From Fodinibacter sp963763015 (GTDB taxonomy: Bacteria > Actinomycetota > Actinomycetes > Actinomycetales > Dermatophilaceae), in the NCBI GenBank assembly GCA_963763015.1, contig CAVXML010000009.1:124001-188000 (forward strand): DNA of 64,000 nt, read 5' to 3'. Position numbers and translations under genes: made by a program. Positions 10,101 through 17,923 of this stretch are shown here, piece by piece (position 1 is the first letter of the stretch; each line of letters opens with the position of its first letter). The notes under the pieces are model-generated. The model ran no database searches and was not told the origin of the DNA. It worked only from the letters and a program-made list of their open reading frames with translations.

Positions 10101-13100
10101 GCGGGTACACCGGGTGCGACGGGGTCGGGGACCCCGAGCTTGCCCCTGACCCAGGCAGCGACGTGGTTCAGGGTGGGGAACTCGCGGAGCTGGAGGGTGT
10201 CGTCGCGCTCGAGGTCCCACTGGGCGCGGACGGCCGCGAAGACCTCCGCCTGCTTGACCGTGTCGACGCCGAGGTCGGCCTCCAGGTCGAGCTCGGGGTC
10301 GAGCAGGTCGGCCGGGTAGCCGGTCATCTCGGCCACGATGGCGGTGACGGTGTCGAGGATCGCGTCGCCCGTCGCCGTCGCAGCAGAGGTGCCGGATGCC
10401 GGGGCGTCGGCGGAGGGGTCGGGCACCGAGGCGCCGTCAGCAGTGACAGGCGCAGCGGTGAGCGGCGCGGCACTGACGGCCGCAGCGCTGACGGGCGCTG
10501 GCGCTGCAACGCCGAGCCGACTCCTGACCCAGGCGGCGACGTGGTTCAGGGTCGGGAACTCGCGCAGCTGGAGGGTGTCGTCGCGGACGAGGTCCCACTG
10601 GGCGCGCACCGCGGCGAAGACCTCGGCCTGCTTGACCGTGTCGATGCCCAGGTCGGCCTCGAGGTCGAGGTCCGGCCCGACGAGATCGGCCGGGTAGCCG
10701 GTCATCTCGGCCACGATCTGGGTGACCGTGGCGAGGATCGGGTCGTCGCCCTCACCGAACGGCCGGGGTGAGGGGGAGAGCACGGGGGCGGCCGACGCCG
10801 AGGAGGTGACGGCCACGACCCCGAGACGCCCTCGCACCCAGCCGGCGACGTGGTTCAGCGTGGGGAAGTCCCGCAGGCGCAGGGTGTCGTCGCGCTCCAG
10901 GCCCCACCGCTCACGGACGGCGGCGAAGACCTCCGCCTGCTTGACGGTGTCGACCCCGAGGTCGGCCTCGAGGTCGAGGTCGGGGTCGAGCAGGTCCGCG
11001 GGGTACCCCGTCATCTCGGCCACGATGCCGGTGACGGTCTCCAGCACGTCGTCCCCAACGGGCCCCGCCGGCTCGGCCGGCTCGGCCGACCGGGCTGGGG
11101 CAGCCGCGGTGGCTGCTGGGCCGGCCGCCGGGCTCGTCACTGCAGCGGGGGGAGTGGGCACCCCTGCGGGCGCCGCCGGCGAGCCGCCCTCGGACGGCGG
11201 CGCGGTCGCGATCGGCGCGCCCATCGGCGCAGTCGCGGCGGCGGGAGCGGTGAACCCCCGTGTCGGCGCCAGGCGGTCGGCATACGGCACCGGGACGTGC
11301 CCGGAGCGCTCGACCGGGATGGTGGCCGGACCCGCATCCACGACGCGCAGGCGTCGGTGGTCGACCTCGAGCCGGCTGCCGGTCTGACCGGCGAGCCGGT
11401 CCAGCCACCGCTGCCAGGCCGGCTGGTCGACGACCCGGTAGGCGTAGCCGAGCTCGTCGGGCGCGCGACGCCGGCCGTCGGGCACCGGGGTCCACCGCAG
11501 CAGGGACATGGCGATCTGCGACCCGAAGCCGGCAGCGAGGCGCAGCGCGTACTCGACCGGGTACGACCCACCCGAGGAGAGGTTGAGGGCGCCGAGGTCG
11601 GGGTCGAGCTCCTGGTAGTTCGGGACCGGGGGCACGATCCCGGTCTCGAGGGCCTTGAGCGCCACGACGTCCTCGATGCCGGCGCCCATGGCGTGGCCGG
11701 TGAACCCCTTGGTGTTCGTGATCACGATCTGGTCGGCGGCCGGCCCGAAGACCCGCCGGAGGGCGTTGACTTCCGCGGCCGCGCTGCCTCCGCGGGCCGG
11801 GGTGTACGTCTCGTGCGAGACGAACATCGTGCGGGATGCGATCTCGCGGCGGTCGACGCCGCGCCCCTCGGCCTCGCGGACCAGTGCCTCCATGACGTCG
11901 CAGATGTGCTGGACGTCGAGCCGGGAGCCGTGGAAAGCGCTATTCGCCGTGACGGTCGCAAGTGCCTCTGCGATGGGCTGGATGCCACGCTCGCGAGCGG
12001 CATCCGCGGACTCCACGACGAAGGCGGCGGCCCCCGCGCCGACGATCATCCCGTGGCGACGTCGGTCGAACGGGGTGGCGGCGTCCTCGACGCGCTCGTC
12101 GGTGGCAGCGGCCCCGGAGGCGAGGAACCCGGCGGTGACCCACGGCAGCAGGTGCTCACCGGTTGCGTCGTCGGCGGAGACGACGACGACCCGCCGGCAG
12201 CGGCCGGCCCGGATCCAGTCCTCGGCCAGCGAGAGGGCCTGGGTGGCGCTGGCACACGCCGCGTTGACCTGCGTGTTCGGGCCGCGGGCGCCGACGATCT
12301 CGGCGAACTGGGAGTGGCCCATCGACAGCGCTCGGAACAGGAAGCGCCGGTCGAACCGGTAGGGCTCGCGCTCGAGGGTGTCTCGCAGCTCGCGCACGAG
12401 GGTCTCGACCTCGCGGGTCGCCGGGTCGTCGTCGCTCAGCCGGGCCCGGAGGCCCTCGAGGGCCAGCAGCCCCTCGCGGCGGGCGCGGTCGGTGGCGTAA
12501 CCCTCCACGGCCTCGGCGAACCGGTCGTAGCCGGGGAAGGCAGAGGCGAAGATGACGCCGGTCTCGTCGCGCAGCGCCTCGGGCAGTCCCCAGCGGTCGG
12601 GCAGCTGGGTGCCCAGCGTCGTGGTCTTGTAGCTCATGACGAGTGGGATGCCGGCGTCGCGCATGGCGTCGAACCCGGCACCGAGCGCCATCCGGGTGGT
12701 CGTGTCGAGGGCCTCGTCGCGGGCCCGGTCGACGCCGAACTGCTCCACGACGTCGAGCGGGGCGTGCACCCCCGCGAGCTTGATGACGTCCTGCGGGTCG
12801 TCGATCGTCGCGAACCTGCCGCCCCCCGAGGTGGCGTCCTTGACGAGCCGGGTGATCCGCATGTCGACCATCCGCCGGCGGGTCTCCTCGCTCAGGACGC
12901 CGATGAAGTTCTGCCCGGCGAGGATCCGCCCGACGTTGTCGTCGGCGAAGGTCTGCTCCGTACCGGGGAGCCCGAGCGCCGCGCCGGTGATGACGACGGG
13001 TTCGACAGCGGGTGCGCCCGCTGCGGGGGACGGCTCCGGCTCGGGTCCGGGCTGCGGTGCGGCAGTGGACGCCTGGGAGGGGGAACCGCTTCCGGCATAC

Positions 13101-14464
13101 AGGTGCATGCCCTTCTCGAGGACGTCGGCGAAGAGCAGGCCCAGTTCCCGGATCGTGGGCTCGTCGGGGGTGGTCCGCACCTGCGGTGCGCTGGTCATGG
13201 TCGTCCCATCGGTCGTGGTGGTATCGCTGGTGGTGGTGGTCCCGCTCGTCGCGGACGCCCTGTCGCCGGTGCCCGGCACGCCCCCGAGGGGCACGGCGGG
13301 GATGTCGTGACGGTCCAGGCCGATGCCGGCCGCGTACAGCCCGCAGAGGGCCTGGTTGAACGCCTCGTCGTCGCCGACCTTCGGGTGGTTGGTGAACAGC
13401 GCGACGACGTCGTCGTGCTCGGAGCCGAGCACGTCCTCGACGAACCCGTGCAACGCCTTCTTCGGACCGACCTCGACGAAGACCCGGGCACCCGCGGCGT
13501 ACAGGGTCTGCAGGCCCTTGACGAACTGGACTGGTGAGGCGATCTGCCTCCCGGCGTACTCGAGGACCGTCTCGGCCGTGGCGCCGGCCGGGTAGAAGTC
13601 ACCCGTGACGTTGGCGACGACCGGTGAGGTCGGTGGCCGCAGGTCGAGCCGCCGCAGGGCGTCGACGAACGGCCCGGACGCCGGCGCGACGATCGAGGTG
13701 TGGAACGCGTGGCTGACCGGGATCCGGGTGGCCGTGTACCCCTCGGCGCTGAAGCGCTCGATGATGCGCTCGACCGCGTCGGTGGCCCCGCCGACGACGG
13801 CCTGGCTGGTGCTGTTGATGTTGGCGATGACGACGTACCCGTCGGTCTGGTCGACGATCCGCTGGATCTCGGCCATGGGCGCGAACACGGCGGCCATGGC
13901 GCCGTTGTCCTCGACGGACACCTTGGTCATCTCACGACCACGCGCGCTGACCGCCTCGAGGGCGCTGTCGAGCGTGAGGGCCCCGGCGGCGACGAGCGCG
14001 CCGTACTCACCCAGGCTGTGCCCCATGACCATGTCCGGCCAGATGCCGTACGCGGCCAGGAGGCGCGTCAGGGCGATGTCGGCGGCCAGCACGGCGGGCT
14101 GGGTGATCTCGGTCTGCATCAGCTGCGAGGTGAGGGTCCTCACCGCCGCCGGGTCGTCGCCGTCGATGAAGATGAACGAGCTGAGGGGGCGGCCCAGCAA
14201 CGGGGTCATCACCCGGTCCGCCTCGTCGAAGGTGGCCTTGACCACGGGCTCCTCCGACGCCAGGGACTTGAGCATGTTGACGTACTGGGATCCCTGGCCG
14301 GTGTAGAGGAACGCCACCGGAGGGGCGGCGCCGCGGCCGACGAAGATCCCCTGCGAGCGCAGCAGGCGAAAGGCGGCGGGGTTGCCCGAGGCGAACGCGT
14401 TCTCGAGCTTGGTGAGCTTCGTGGTGAGGTCAGCGGCGTCAGCGTGGTCGACGCCGACCCGCAC
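7181..14464 (-). CDS. Pfa-like type I synthase, large part: AT-KS-4xACP-KR-DH
   Basis: A 2427-aa multidomain polyketide/fatty-acid synthase. The acyltransferase has GHSLGEY (Ser150) and HAFH (252-255), the malonyl-type signature. A second ketosynthase-like domain has NAACASAT (Cys737) plus HETYT and KGFTGHAMG His motifs. Four tandem carrier domains follow; the residue expected to be Ser is Thr in each (1173, 1276, 1402, 1509). A ketoreductase comes next (TGAAGS about 1827; FSSVAG...TDYAAAND about 2010-2025), then a hot-dog dehydratase (DHRIEGIPVLPG, His2157). There is no enoyl reductase or thioesterase. The GTG at 14464 is only the first start codon in this frame. Recognisable linker (RGALVLGGRDDAEVVAQV) lies upstream in the same frame, so it is probably one gene with the preceding ketosynthase, split by a frameshift. 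Confidence 0.9.
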   Translation of the reverse strand: MRVGVDHADAADLTTKLTKLENAFASGNPAAFRLLRSQGIFVGRGAAPPVAFLYTGQGSQYVNMLKSLASEEPVVKATFDEADRVMTPLLGRPLSSFIFIDGDDPAAVRTLTSQLMQTEITQPAVLAADIALTRLLAAYGIWPDMVMGHSLGEYGALVAAGALTLDSALEAVSARGREMTKVSVEDNGAMAAVFAPMAEIQRIVDQTDGYVVIANINSTSQAVVGGATDAVERIIERFSAEGYTATRIPVSHAFHTSIVAPASGPFVDALRRLDLRPPTSPVVANVTGDFYPAGATAETVLEYAGRQIASPVQFVKGLQTLYAAGARVFVEVGPKKALHGFVEDVLGSEHDDVVALFTNHPKVGDDEAFNQALCGLYAAGIGLDRHDIPAVPLGGVPGTGDRASATSGTTTTSDTTTTDGTTMTSAPQVRTTPDEPTIRELGLLFADVLEKGMHLYAGSGSPSQASTAAPQPGPEPEPSPAAGAPAVEPVVITGAALGLPGTEQTFADDNVGRILAGQNFIGVLSEETRRRMVDMRITRLVKDATSGGGRFATIDDPQDVIKLAGVHAPLDVVEQFGVDRARDEALDTTTRMALGAGFDAMRDAGIPLVMSYKTTTLGTQLPDRWGLPEALRDETGVIFASAFPGYDRFAEAVEGYATDRARREGLLALEGLRARLSDDDPATREVETLVRELRDTLEREPYRFDRRFLFRALSMGHSQFAEIVGARGPNTQVNAACASATQALSLAEDWIRAGRCRRVVVVSADDATGEHLLPWVTAGFLASGAAATDERVEDAATPFDRRRHGMIVGAGAAAFVVESADAARERGIQPIAEALATVTANSAFHGSRLDVQHICDVMEALVREAEGRGVDRREIASRTMFVSHETYTPARGGSAAAEVNALRRVFGPAADQIVITNTKGFTGHAMGAGIEDVVALKALETGIVPPVPNYQELDPDLGALNLSSGGSYPVEYALRLAAGFGSQIAMSLLRWTPVPDGRRRAPDELGYAYRVVDQPAWQRWLDRLAGQTGSRLEVDHRRLRVVDAGPATIPVERSGHVPVPYADRLAPTRGFTAPAAATAPMGAPIATAPPSEGGSPAAPAGVPTPPAAVTSPAAGPAATAAAPARSAEPAEPAGPVGDDVLETVTGIVAEMTGYPADLLDPDLDLEADLGVDTVKQAEVFAAVRERWGLERDDTLRLRDFPTLNHVAGWVRGRLGVVAVTSSASAAPVLSPSPRPFGEGDDPILATVTQIVAEMTGYPADLVGPDLDLEADLGIDTVKQAEVFAAVRAQWDLVRDDTLQLREFPTLNHVAAWVRSRLGVAAPAPVSAAAVSAAPLTAAPVTADGASVPDPSADAPASGTSAATATGDAILDTVTAIVAEMTGYPADLLDPELDLEADLGVDTVKQAEVFAAVRAQWDLERDDTLQLREFPTLNHVAAWVRGKLGVPDPVAPGVPAAAVTTRTAPEPVAADPAGDAVLATVTEIVAEMTGYPADLLDPDLDLEADLGVDTVKQAEVFAAVRAQWDLERDDTLQLREFPTLTHVAAWVRGRLGESAKATAHPAGTRPTDATTTASAVVAHTVVGDLDAVDALPRRTPTPSLRPPADHCLPTGVTLRDARVVVMRDEGGVADALVKRLRKAGAIPLELDAGTSTDEVHSHLAGWRADGPIAGVYWLAALDDEGDLATLDLPTWQEALRRRVKALYATMRAVWADDAFLVSATRLGGYHGYGAGGATSALGGAVTGFTKSYKKERPHAVVKAVDLPVDRRTAAVADLLVEETLRDPGCVEVGRVDGRRFGIALLEQPFPARVEGDAGASDDGMPLTSDSVVLVTGAAGSIVSAITADLAAASGGVFHLLDLTPAPDAADPDIAAFRSDPTSLKATIAARMKERGDKPTPVLIDREVAQIERREAALTCVEAVEAAGGTAYYYPVDLTDAAAVAAVMAQVREQSGRIDVLLHAAGVEISRNLPEKEPAEFDLVFDVKTTGWFTVWQAARTMEVGAVVVFSSVAGRFGNNGQTDYAAANDLLCKVVASMRATRPETRGLALDWTAWGGIGMATRGSIPRIMEMAGVQMLPPEAGVAWIRRELTSSAYSGEVVVAGALGMMAGEYHETGGLDTDALRERHPFGPMVGDVSLSVHDGIVSRVTLDPARQGFLRDHRIEGIPVLPGVMGMEAFAEVAGLLAPAGHRVGGVEDVGFLAPVKFYRDEPRTLTVSAVTGPDPEGGNDLLAQCTLTAERRLPGSDEPVRTTHFTGRVRLTARPVEEERTDVDTARREPLVEAEQVYRFYFHGPAYQVVEAAWRDGDGPMAVLPESLPEDRSPADAPLALAPRLVELCFQTAGLWEAAREDRLALPMRVGRVRVLLDPATASGRLVAQAETHDGHVDARVVDAEGRVVVRLDGYTTVPLPGGVPDDQRGPLEATFGSGTAR
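9812..11062 (-). repeat. Four tandem ACP-domain repeats in the synthase gene
   Basis: Four repeats of about 230 bp encode carrier domains separated by Ala/Pro/Thr-rich linkers. The two 3'-most repeats (about 9,842-10,040 and 10,163-10,361) are nearly identical at the nucleotide level for almost 200 bp, with only a handful of differences, which suggests recent duplication or gene conversion. Tandem ACPs are typical of PUFA and related secondary-lipid synthases, where their number affects output. Confidence 0.9.
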
Positions 14465-16145
14465 GGCGGCACCGGCCAGACTCGGGTCCGGGGCGGTGCG
14501 CGGGGGCGCGACGCCGGTGCGGGCCTGGGCGAGTGCGGTCCGGACCTGGGCGACGACCTCGGCGTCGTCGCGCCCGCCGAGGACCAGGGCGCCCCGCAGC
14601 GGCGCCTTCGCCGCGCTCGCCGCGGCTCGCCGGGCTCGCCGGGCTCGCCGGGCTCGGGACGTGCGCGGACGCCGCGGCCCGGACCTCGGTGGAGGCGAAG
14701 CTCCGCGCCGGTGGGCGGTGCCGGCCGGGAACGTGCTCCTCGACGACGACGTGGAAGTTGGTGCCGCCGAACCCGAAGGCGCTCACGCCACCTCGGCGCA
14801 CGTCGTTCGCCGGTTGCGCCCACGGTCGCAGCTCCTCGTTGACGGCGAACGGGATGGTGTCCCAGTCGACGTTGGGGTTGGGGTTGCGATAGTTCAGGCT
14901 GGGCGGCAGCTGCTTGGCGTGCAACGAGCGCACCATCTTGAACAGCCCTGCGGAGCCGGCGGCGGCCTTGAGGTGGCCGATGTTCGACTTCACCGAGCCG
15001 AGCGCGATCGACCGCGGGGCGGCCCCGGCGGCGCCGAACACGCCGGTGAGGCTGGCCAGTTCCGAGGCGTCGCCCACGCGGGTCGAGGTGCCGTGGGCCT
15101 CCACGGCCCCTGCCGTGGCGGGGTCGACACCGGCGCGCTCCCAGGCGCGCTCGACCGCCATCTGCTGCCCCACCGGGTTGGGCGCGGTGATGCCCTTGCC
15201 CTTGCCGTCGGAGGAGCCGCCCACCCCGAGGATGACGGCGTAGACCCGGTCCCCGTCCCGCTCGGCGTCCTCCAGACGCTTGAGCACGAACAGGGCGGCG
15301 CCCTCACCCATGACGAACCCGTCGGCCCCGGCGTCGAAGGGCCGGGTGCCGGTGGCCGACAGCGCGCCGATCTTGCAGAACTTGACGAACGCGTCCACGC
15401 CCATGTTGCGGTCGATACCGCCGGTGACCACGGCGTCGAACTGGTGGTCGGCCAGACCGGTGACGGCCGCGTTGAGCGCTGCCAGGCCGGAGGCGCAGGC
15501 GGCGTCGGTCGTGAAGTTCATCCCGCGCAGGTTGAACAGGTTCGCGACGCGACCTGCGATGACGTTTGCCAGCTCGCCGGGCATGGTGTCCTCGGTGATG
15601 CTGAAGACGTTGTCGAGGTAGCCACGGCGGGTCTCCTCCACGATCCTCGCGCGGGTCTCGGGGGCGAGGGTGGCGAGGGTGGCCGACTCCTCGAGCCGAC
15701 GCAGCATCTCCGGGAACCGGATCCGCATGCTCGACTGGTAGTGCTTCTCGCCGCCGATCGCGTTGCCGACGATGACCGCGACGCGGTCGCCGTCGACCGG
15801 CCAGCCGGGCCACCCGGCATCCGTGAGGGCCGCCCGGGCCGCGGAGATCGCCCAGCGCTGGCCCTCGTCCATCTGGGCCGCGACCATCGGGGGCACCGGA
15901 AGCCGCCAGGCGATCGGGTCCCAGTCGAAGTCGCGCACCCAGCCGCCGATCGCGCTGTAGGTCATGTCCGGGACGCTGCGGTCCTCGCAGTAGTAGAGCG
16001 ACCGGTCCCAGCGGTCGTCCGGCGTCGGCGAGATGGAGTACCTACCGCCGGTGATGTTGTCCCAGAAGGCGTCACTGCTCGGAGCGTCCGGCATGATCGC
16101 CGACATTCCGACGACGGCGACGGGGTGGGTCTCGTGGTGCCTCAT
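14439..16145 (-). CDS. Beta-ketoacyl synthase, N-terminal part of the Pfa-like synthase
   Basis: An ATG-started 568-aa frame whose first 430 or so residues are a complete ketosynthase: TDAACASG with Cys217, EAHGTST and NIGHLKAAAG supply the Cys-His-His triad, and AFGFGGTNFHVVVEE closes the fold. After about residue 485 the sequence turns into Pro/Ala/Ser and then Arg-rich text unlike any domain. At the same place the +1 frame starts to encode normal KS-AT linker. The reading frame therefore appears shifted in or near a GGCGAGCCC tandem repeat (about 14,625-14,660). Undisturbed, KS and the large part would be one protein of about 2990 aa. It starts 48 bases after the acyl-CoA dehydrogenase stop. 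Confidence 0.9.
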   Translation of the reverse strand: MRHHETHPVAVVGMSAIMPDAPSSDAFWDNITGGRYSISPTPDDRWDRSLYYCEDRSVPDMTYSAIGGWVRDFDWDPIAWRLPVPPMVAAQMDEGQRWAISAARAALTDAGWPGWPVDGDRVAVIVGNAIGGEKHYQSSMRIRFPEMLRRLEESATLATLAPETRARIVEETRRGYLDNVFSITEDTMPGELANVIAGRVANLFNLRGMNFTTDAACASGLAALNAAVTGLADHQFDAVVTGGIDRNMGVDAFVKFCKIGALSATGTRPFDAGADGFVMGEGAALFVLKRLEDAERDGDRVYAVILGVGGSSDGKGKGITAPNPVGQQMAVERAWERAGVDPATAGAVEAHGTSTRVGDASELASLTGVFGAAGAAPRSIALGSVKSNIGHLKAAAGSAGLFKMVRSLHAKQLPPSLNYRNPNPNVDWDTIPFAVNEELRPWAQPANDVRRGGVSAFGFGGTNFHVVVEEHVPGRHRPPARSFASTEVRAAASAHVPSPASPASPASRGERGEGAAAGRPGPRRARRRRGRRPGPDRTRPGPHRRRAPAHRPGPESGRCRRAGRRRPR

Positions 16146-16193
16146 GGTGGTGTCCGAATCGGTTCGTGTGTCGCGGGTGGTGTGCGGTGGTGG

Positions 16194-17915
16194 TCAGGCC
16201 GGGACGCGGTCGTACAGGTGGTCGGCGACGCGGTCCATGTCGGCGAGCAGGCCGGCCTGGGCTGCACGGATGGCGTCGGTGGGGATGCCGGCCAGGCCGG
16301 CGAGGACGGGGCTGTCCGGGTCCAGCGCTCCGGCGACCCAGCGCGAGCCGTCGAGGGCGACCTTCTGCGCCACCTCACGTGCGTAGACCCGGGACATGGC
16401 GGCGAGCGCCTCGCCTGTGAAGCGGGTCGGTGACTTCTCGAAGCGCCGGCCGTCCATCGCTCGGTCGGCGGCGCGGGAGAACACGACGGCCGTCTCGGTG
16501 GCGGCGACCAGCTCGCCGATGCGGAAGAGGACGTGCTGGTTGCGGGTTAGCCGCCCGACCCGGCAGCAGTCGAGCACGACCGCCAGCGACTGCGCGGCGA
16601 GGCCCGCGGCGCCGGCGCCGACGTCCGGGTTCACGCCGTGCAGAGTGCTCATCTCGGCGGCCAGGTCGGCGTAGTACCGACCGCTCGACTTCAGGTGCTC
16701 CTGCCACCGGCCCCGGGCGATGGTCATCTCCATGATCTCGGAGGTGCCCTCGTAGATCGTCGTGATCCGGACGTCGCGGCGGATCTTCTCCACGACGTAC
16801 GGGCGCGTGTAGCCGTAGCCTCCGTGCGCCTGGATCGCGGCGTCCGCCGCGGCGTTCCCGGCCTCGGTGGCCAGGTACTTGGCGATGGCGCCCTCGGTGT
16901 TCATCGCGCCGTTGTCGCCGAGTCCGCGGTCGAGCCGGTCCGCGGTGTCCTCCATGAAGGCGCGGGCTGCCTCGAGGCGGACGGCGTGCGGCACGATCAG
17001 CTTGTGCGTGAACCCCTGCTTCTCGCTGAGCGGGCCGCCGCCCTGCACCCGCTCCGTGGAGTAGGCGATGGCGCGGTCGAGGGCCTCCCAGCCGCCGCCG
17101 AGTCCGAACGCCGCGACCATGAGGCGGGTGTAGCCGAAGACCTGCTGGGCCTGCACCAGCCCCAGCCCGCCCCGGCTGCCGACGAGGTTGCCGGCGGGGA
17201 CCTCGACGTCGTCGAGGAACAGCGAGGCGGTGTTCGACAGCCGGATGCCGTGCTTGTCCTCCGGGGTGCCGGTGGCGAACCCGGGGGTGTCCCGGGCGAC
17301 GACGAACCAGGTGGGGCCCTCGGGGGTGGCGGCGAGGATGGTGCAGTAGTCCGCGATGGAGCCGTTGGAGATCCACTGCTTGCGGCCGTTGAGCCGGTAG
17401 GCCGTCACCGCTCCACCGTCGTCGGTCACCGGGGTGGCCGTGGTCGTCATGGCGGCGAGGTCTGAGCCGGCATCCGGCTCGGTGGCCCCGTAGGCGAAGA
17501 CGACTCCTTTCTCGGCGATGGCACCGAGCCACCGCTCCTTCTGCTCCTCCGTCGCCCCCACGACGATGGGGTCGGAGCCGAGGAACGTCGCGAACACCGC
17601 GGTGGCGAGGCCGATGTCCTTGCGTGCCATCGCCTCGCAGACCCGGTAGGAGTCGAAGGCCCCGCCGTCCATCCCCCCGTACTGCTCGGGGATGAAGACG
17701 AGCTGGACCCCGAGGGTCATGGGGTCCGACATGGCCCGGACGATGTCCTCGGGGCAGCGGTCCTCGTGGTCGAGCTCGAGCTGGAGGTCGGGGGAGAGCG
17801 ATGCATCGACGAAGTCGGTGAGCGCCTCCAGCATGAGGTTCAGGCTCGGCAGGTCGAGCCCCGCTCCGCCGAAGTGGCCCGTCGCCTCCGTGGCGGTGGT
17901 GGCGGTGTCGGTCAT
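16194..17915 (-). CDS. Acyl-CoA dehydrogenase, long C-terminally extended type
   Basis: A flavoenzyme of 573 aa that oxidises acyl-CoA (or a carrier-bound acyl chain) to the enoyl form and passes electrons to ETF. Motifs: FAYGATEPDAGSDLA and WISNGSIADYCTI in the middle domain, then YGYTRPYVVEKIRRDVRITTIYEGTSEI with the usual ACAD C-lobe. About 170 residues beyond the normal 380-400-aa length resemble the extended FadE5/ACAD9-like class. The ATG at 17915 has GAGGA six bases upstream, overlapping the end of the EtfD-like gene (gap 8 bp). Its place between electron-transfer genes and the synthase suggests a dedicated desaturation step, which is inference. Confidence 0.92.
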   Translation of the reverse strand: MTDTATTATEATGHFGGAGLDLPSLNLMLEALTDFVDASLSPDLQLELDHEDRCPEDIVRAMSDPMTLGVQLVFIPEQYGGMDGGAFDSYRVCEAMARKDIGLATAVFATFLGSDPIVVGATEEQKERWLGAIAEKGVVFAYGATEPDAGSDLAAMTTTATPVTDDGGAVTAYRLNGRKQWISNGSIADYCTILAATPEGPTWFVVARDTPGFATGTPEDKHGIRLSNTASLFLDDVEVPAGNLVGSRGGLGLVQAQQVFGYTRLMVAAFGLGGGWEALDRAIAYSTERVQGGGPLSEKQGFTHKLIVPHAVRLEAARAFMEDTADRLDRGLGDNGAMNTEGAIAKYLATEAGNAAADAAIQAHGGYGYTRPYVVEKIRRDVRITTIYEGTSEIMEMTIARGRWQEHLKSSGRYYADLAAEMSTLHGVNPDVGAGAAGLAAQSLAVVLDCCRVGRLTRNQHVLFRIGELVAATETAVVFSRAADRAMDGRRFEKSPTRFTGEALAAMSRVYAREVAQKVALDGSRWVAGALDPDSPVLAGLAGIPTDAIRAAQAGLLADMDRVADHLYDRVPA

Positions 17916-17923
17916 GGTGGTCC

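Noticed and set aside
10850..13537. Long plus-strand open frame opposite the synthase
   Set aside because: Shadow of the ACP and KS2 coding region; no motif and no plausible start signal.
14439..14464. Translational coupling of KS and AT as two intended separate genes
   Set aside because: Recognisable linker sequence lies upstream of the GTG in the AT frame, and the KS tail is non-domain text, so a frameshift explains the data better.
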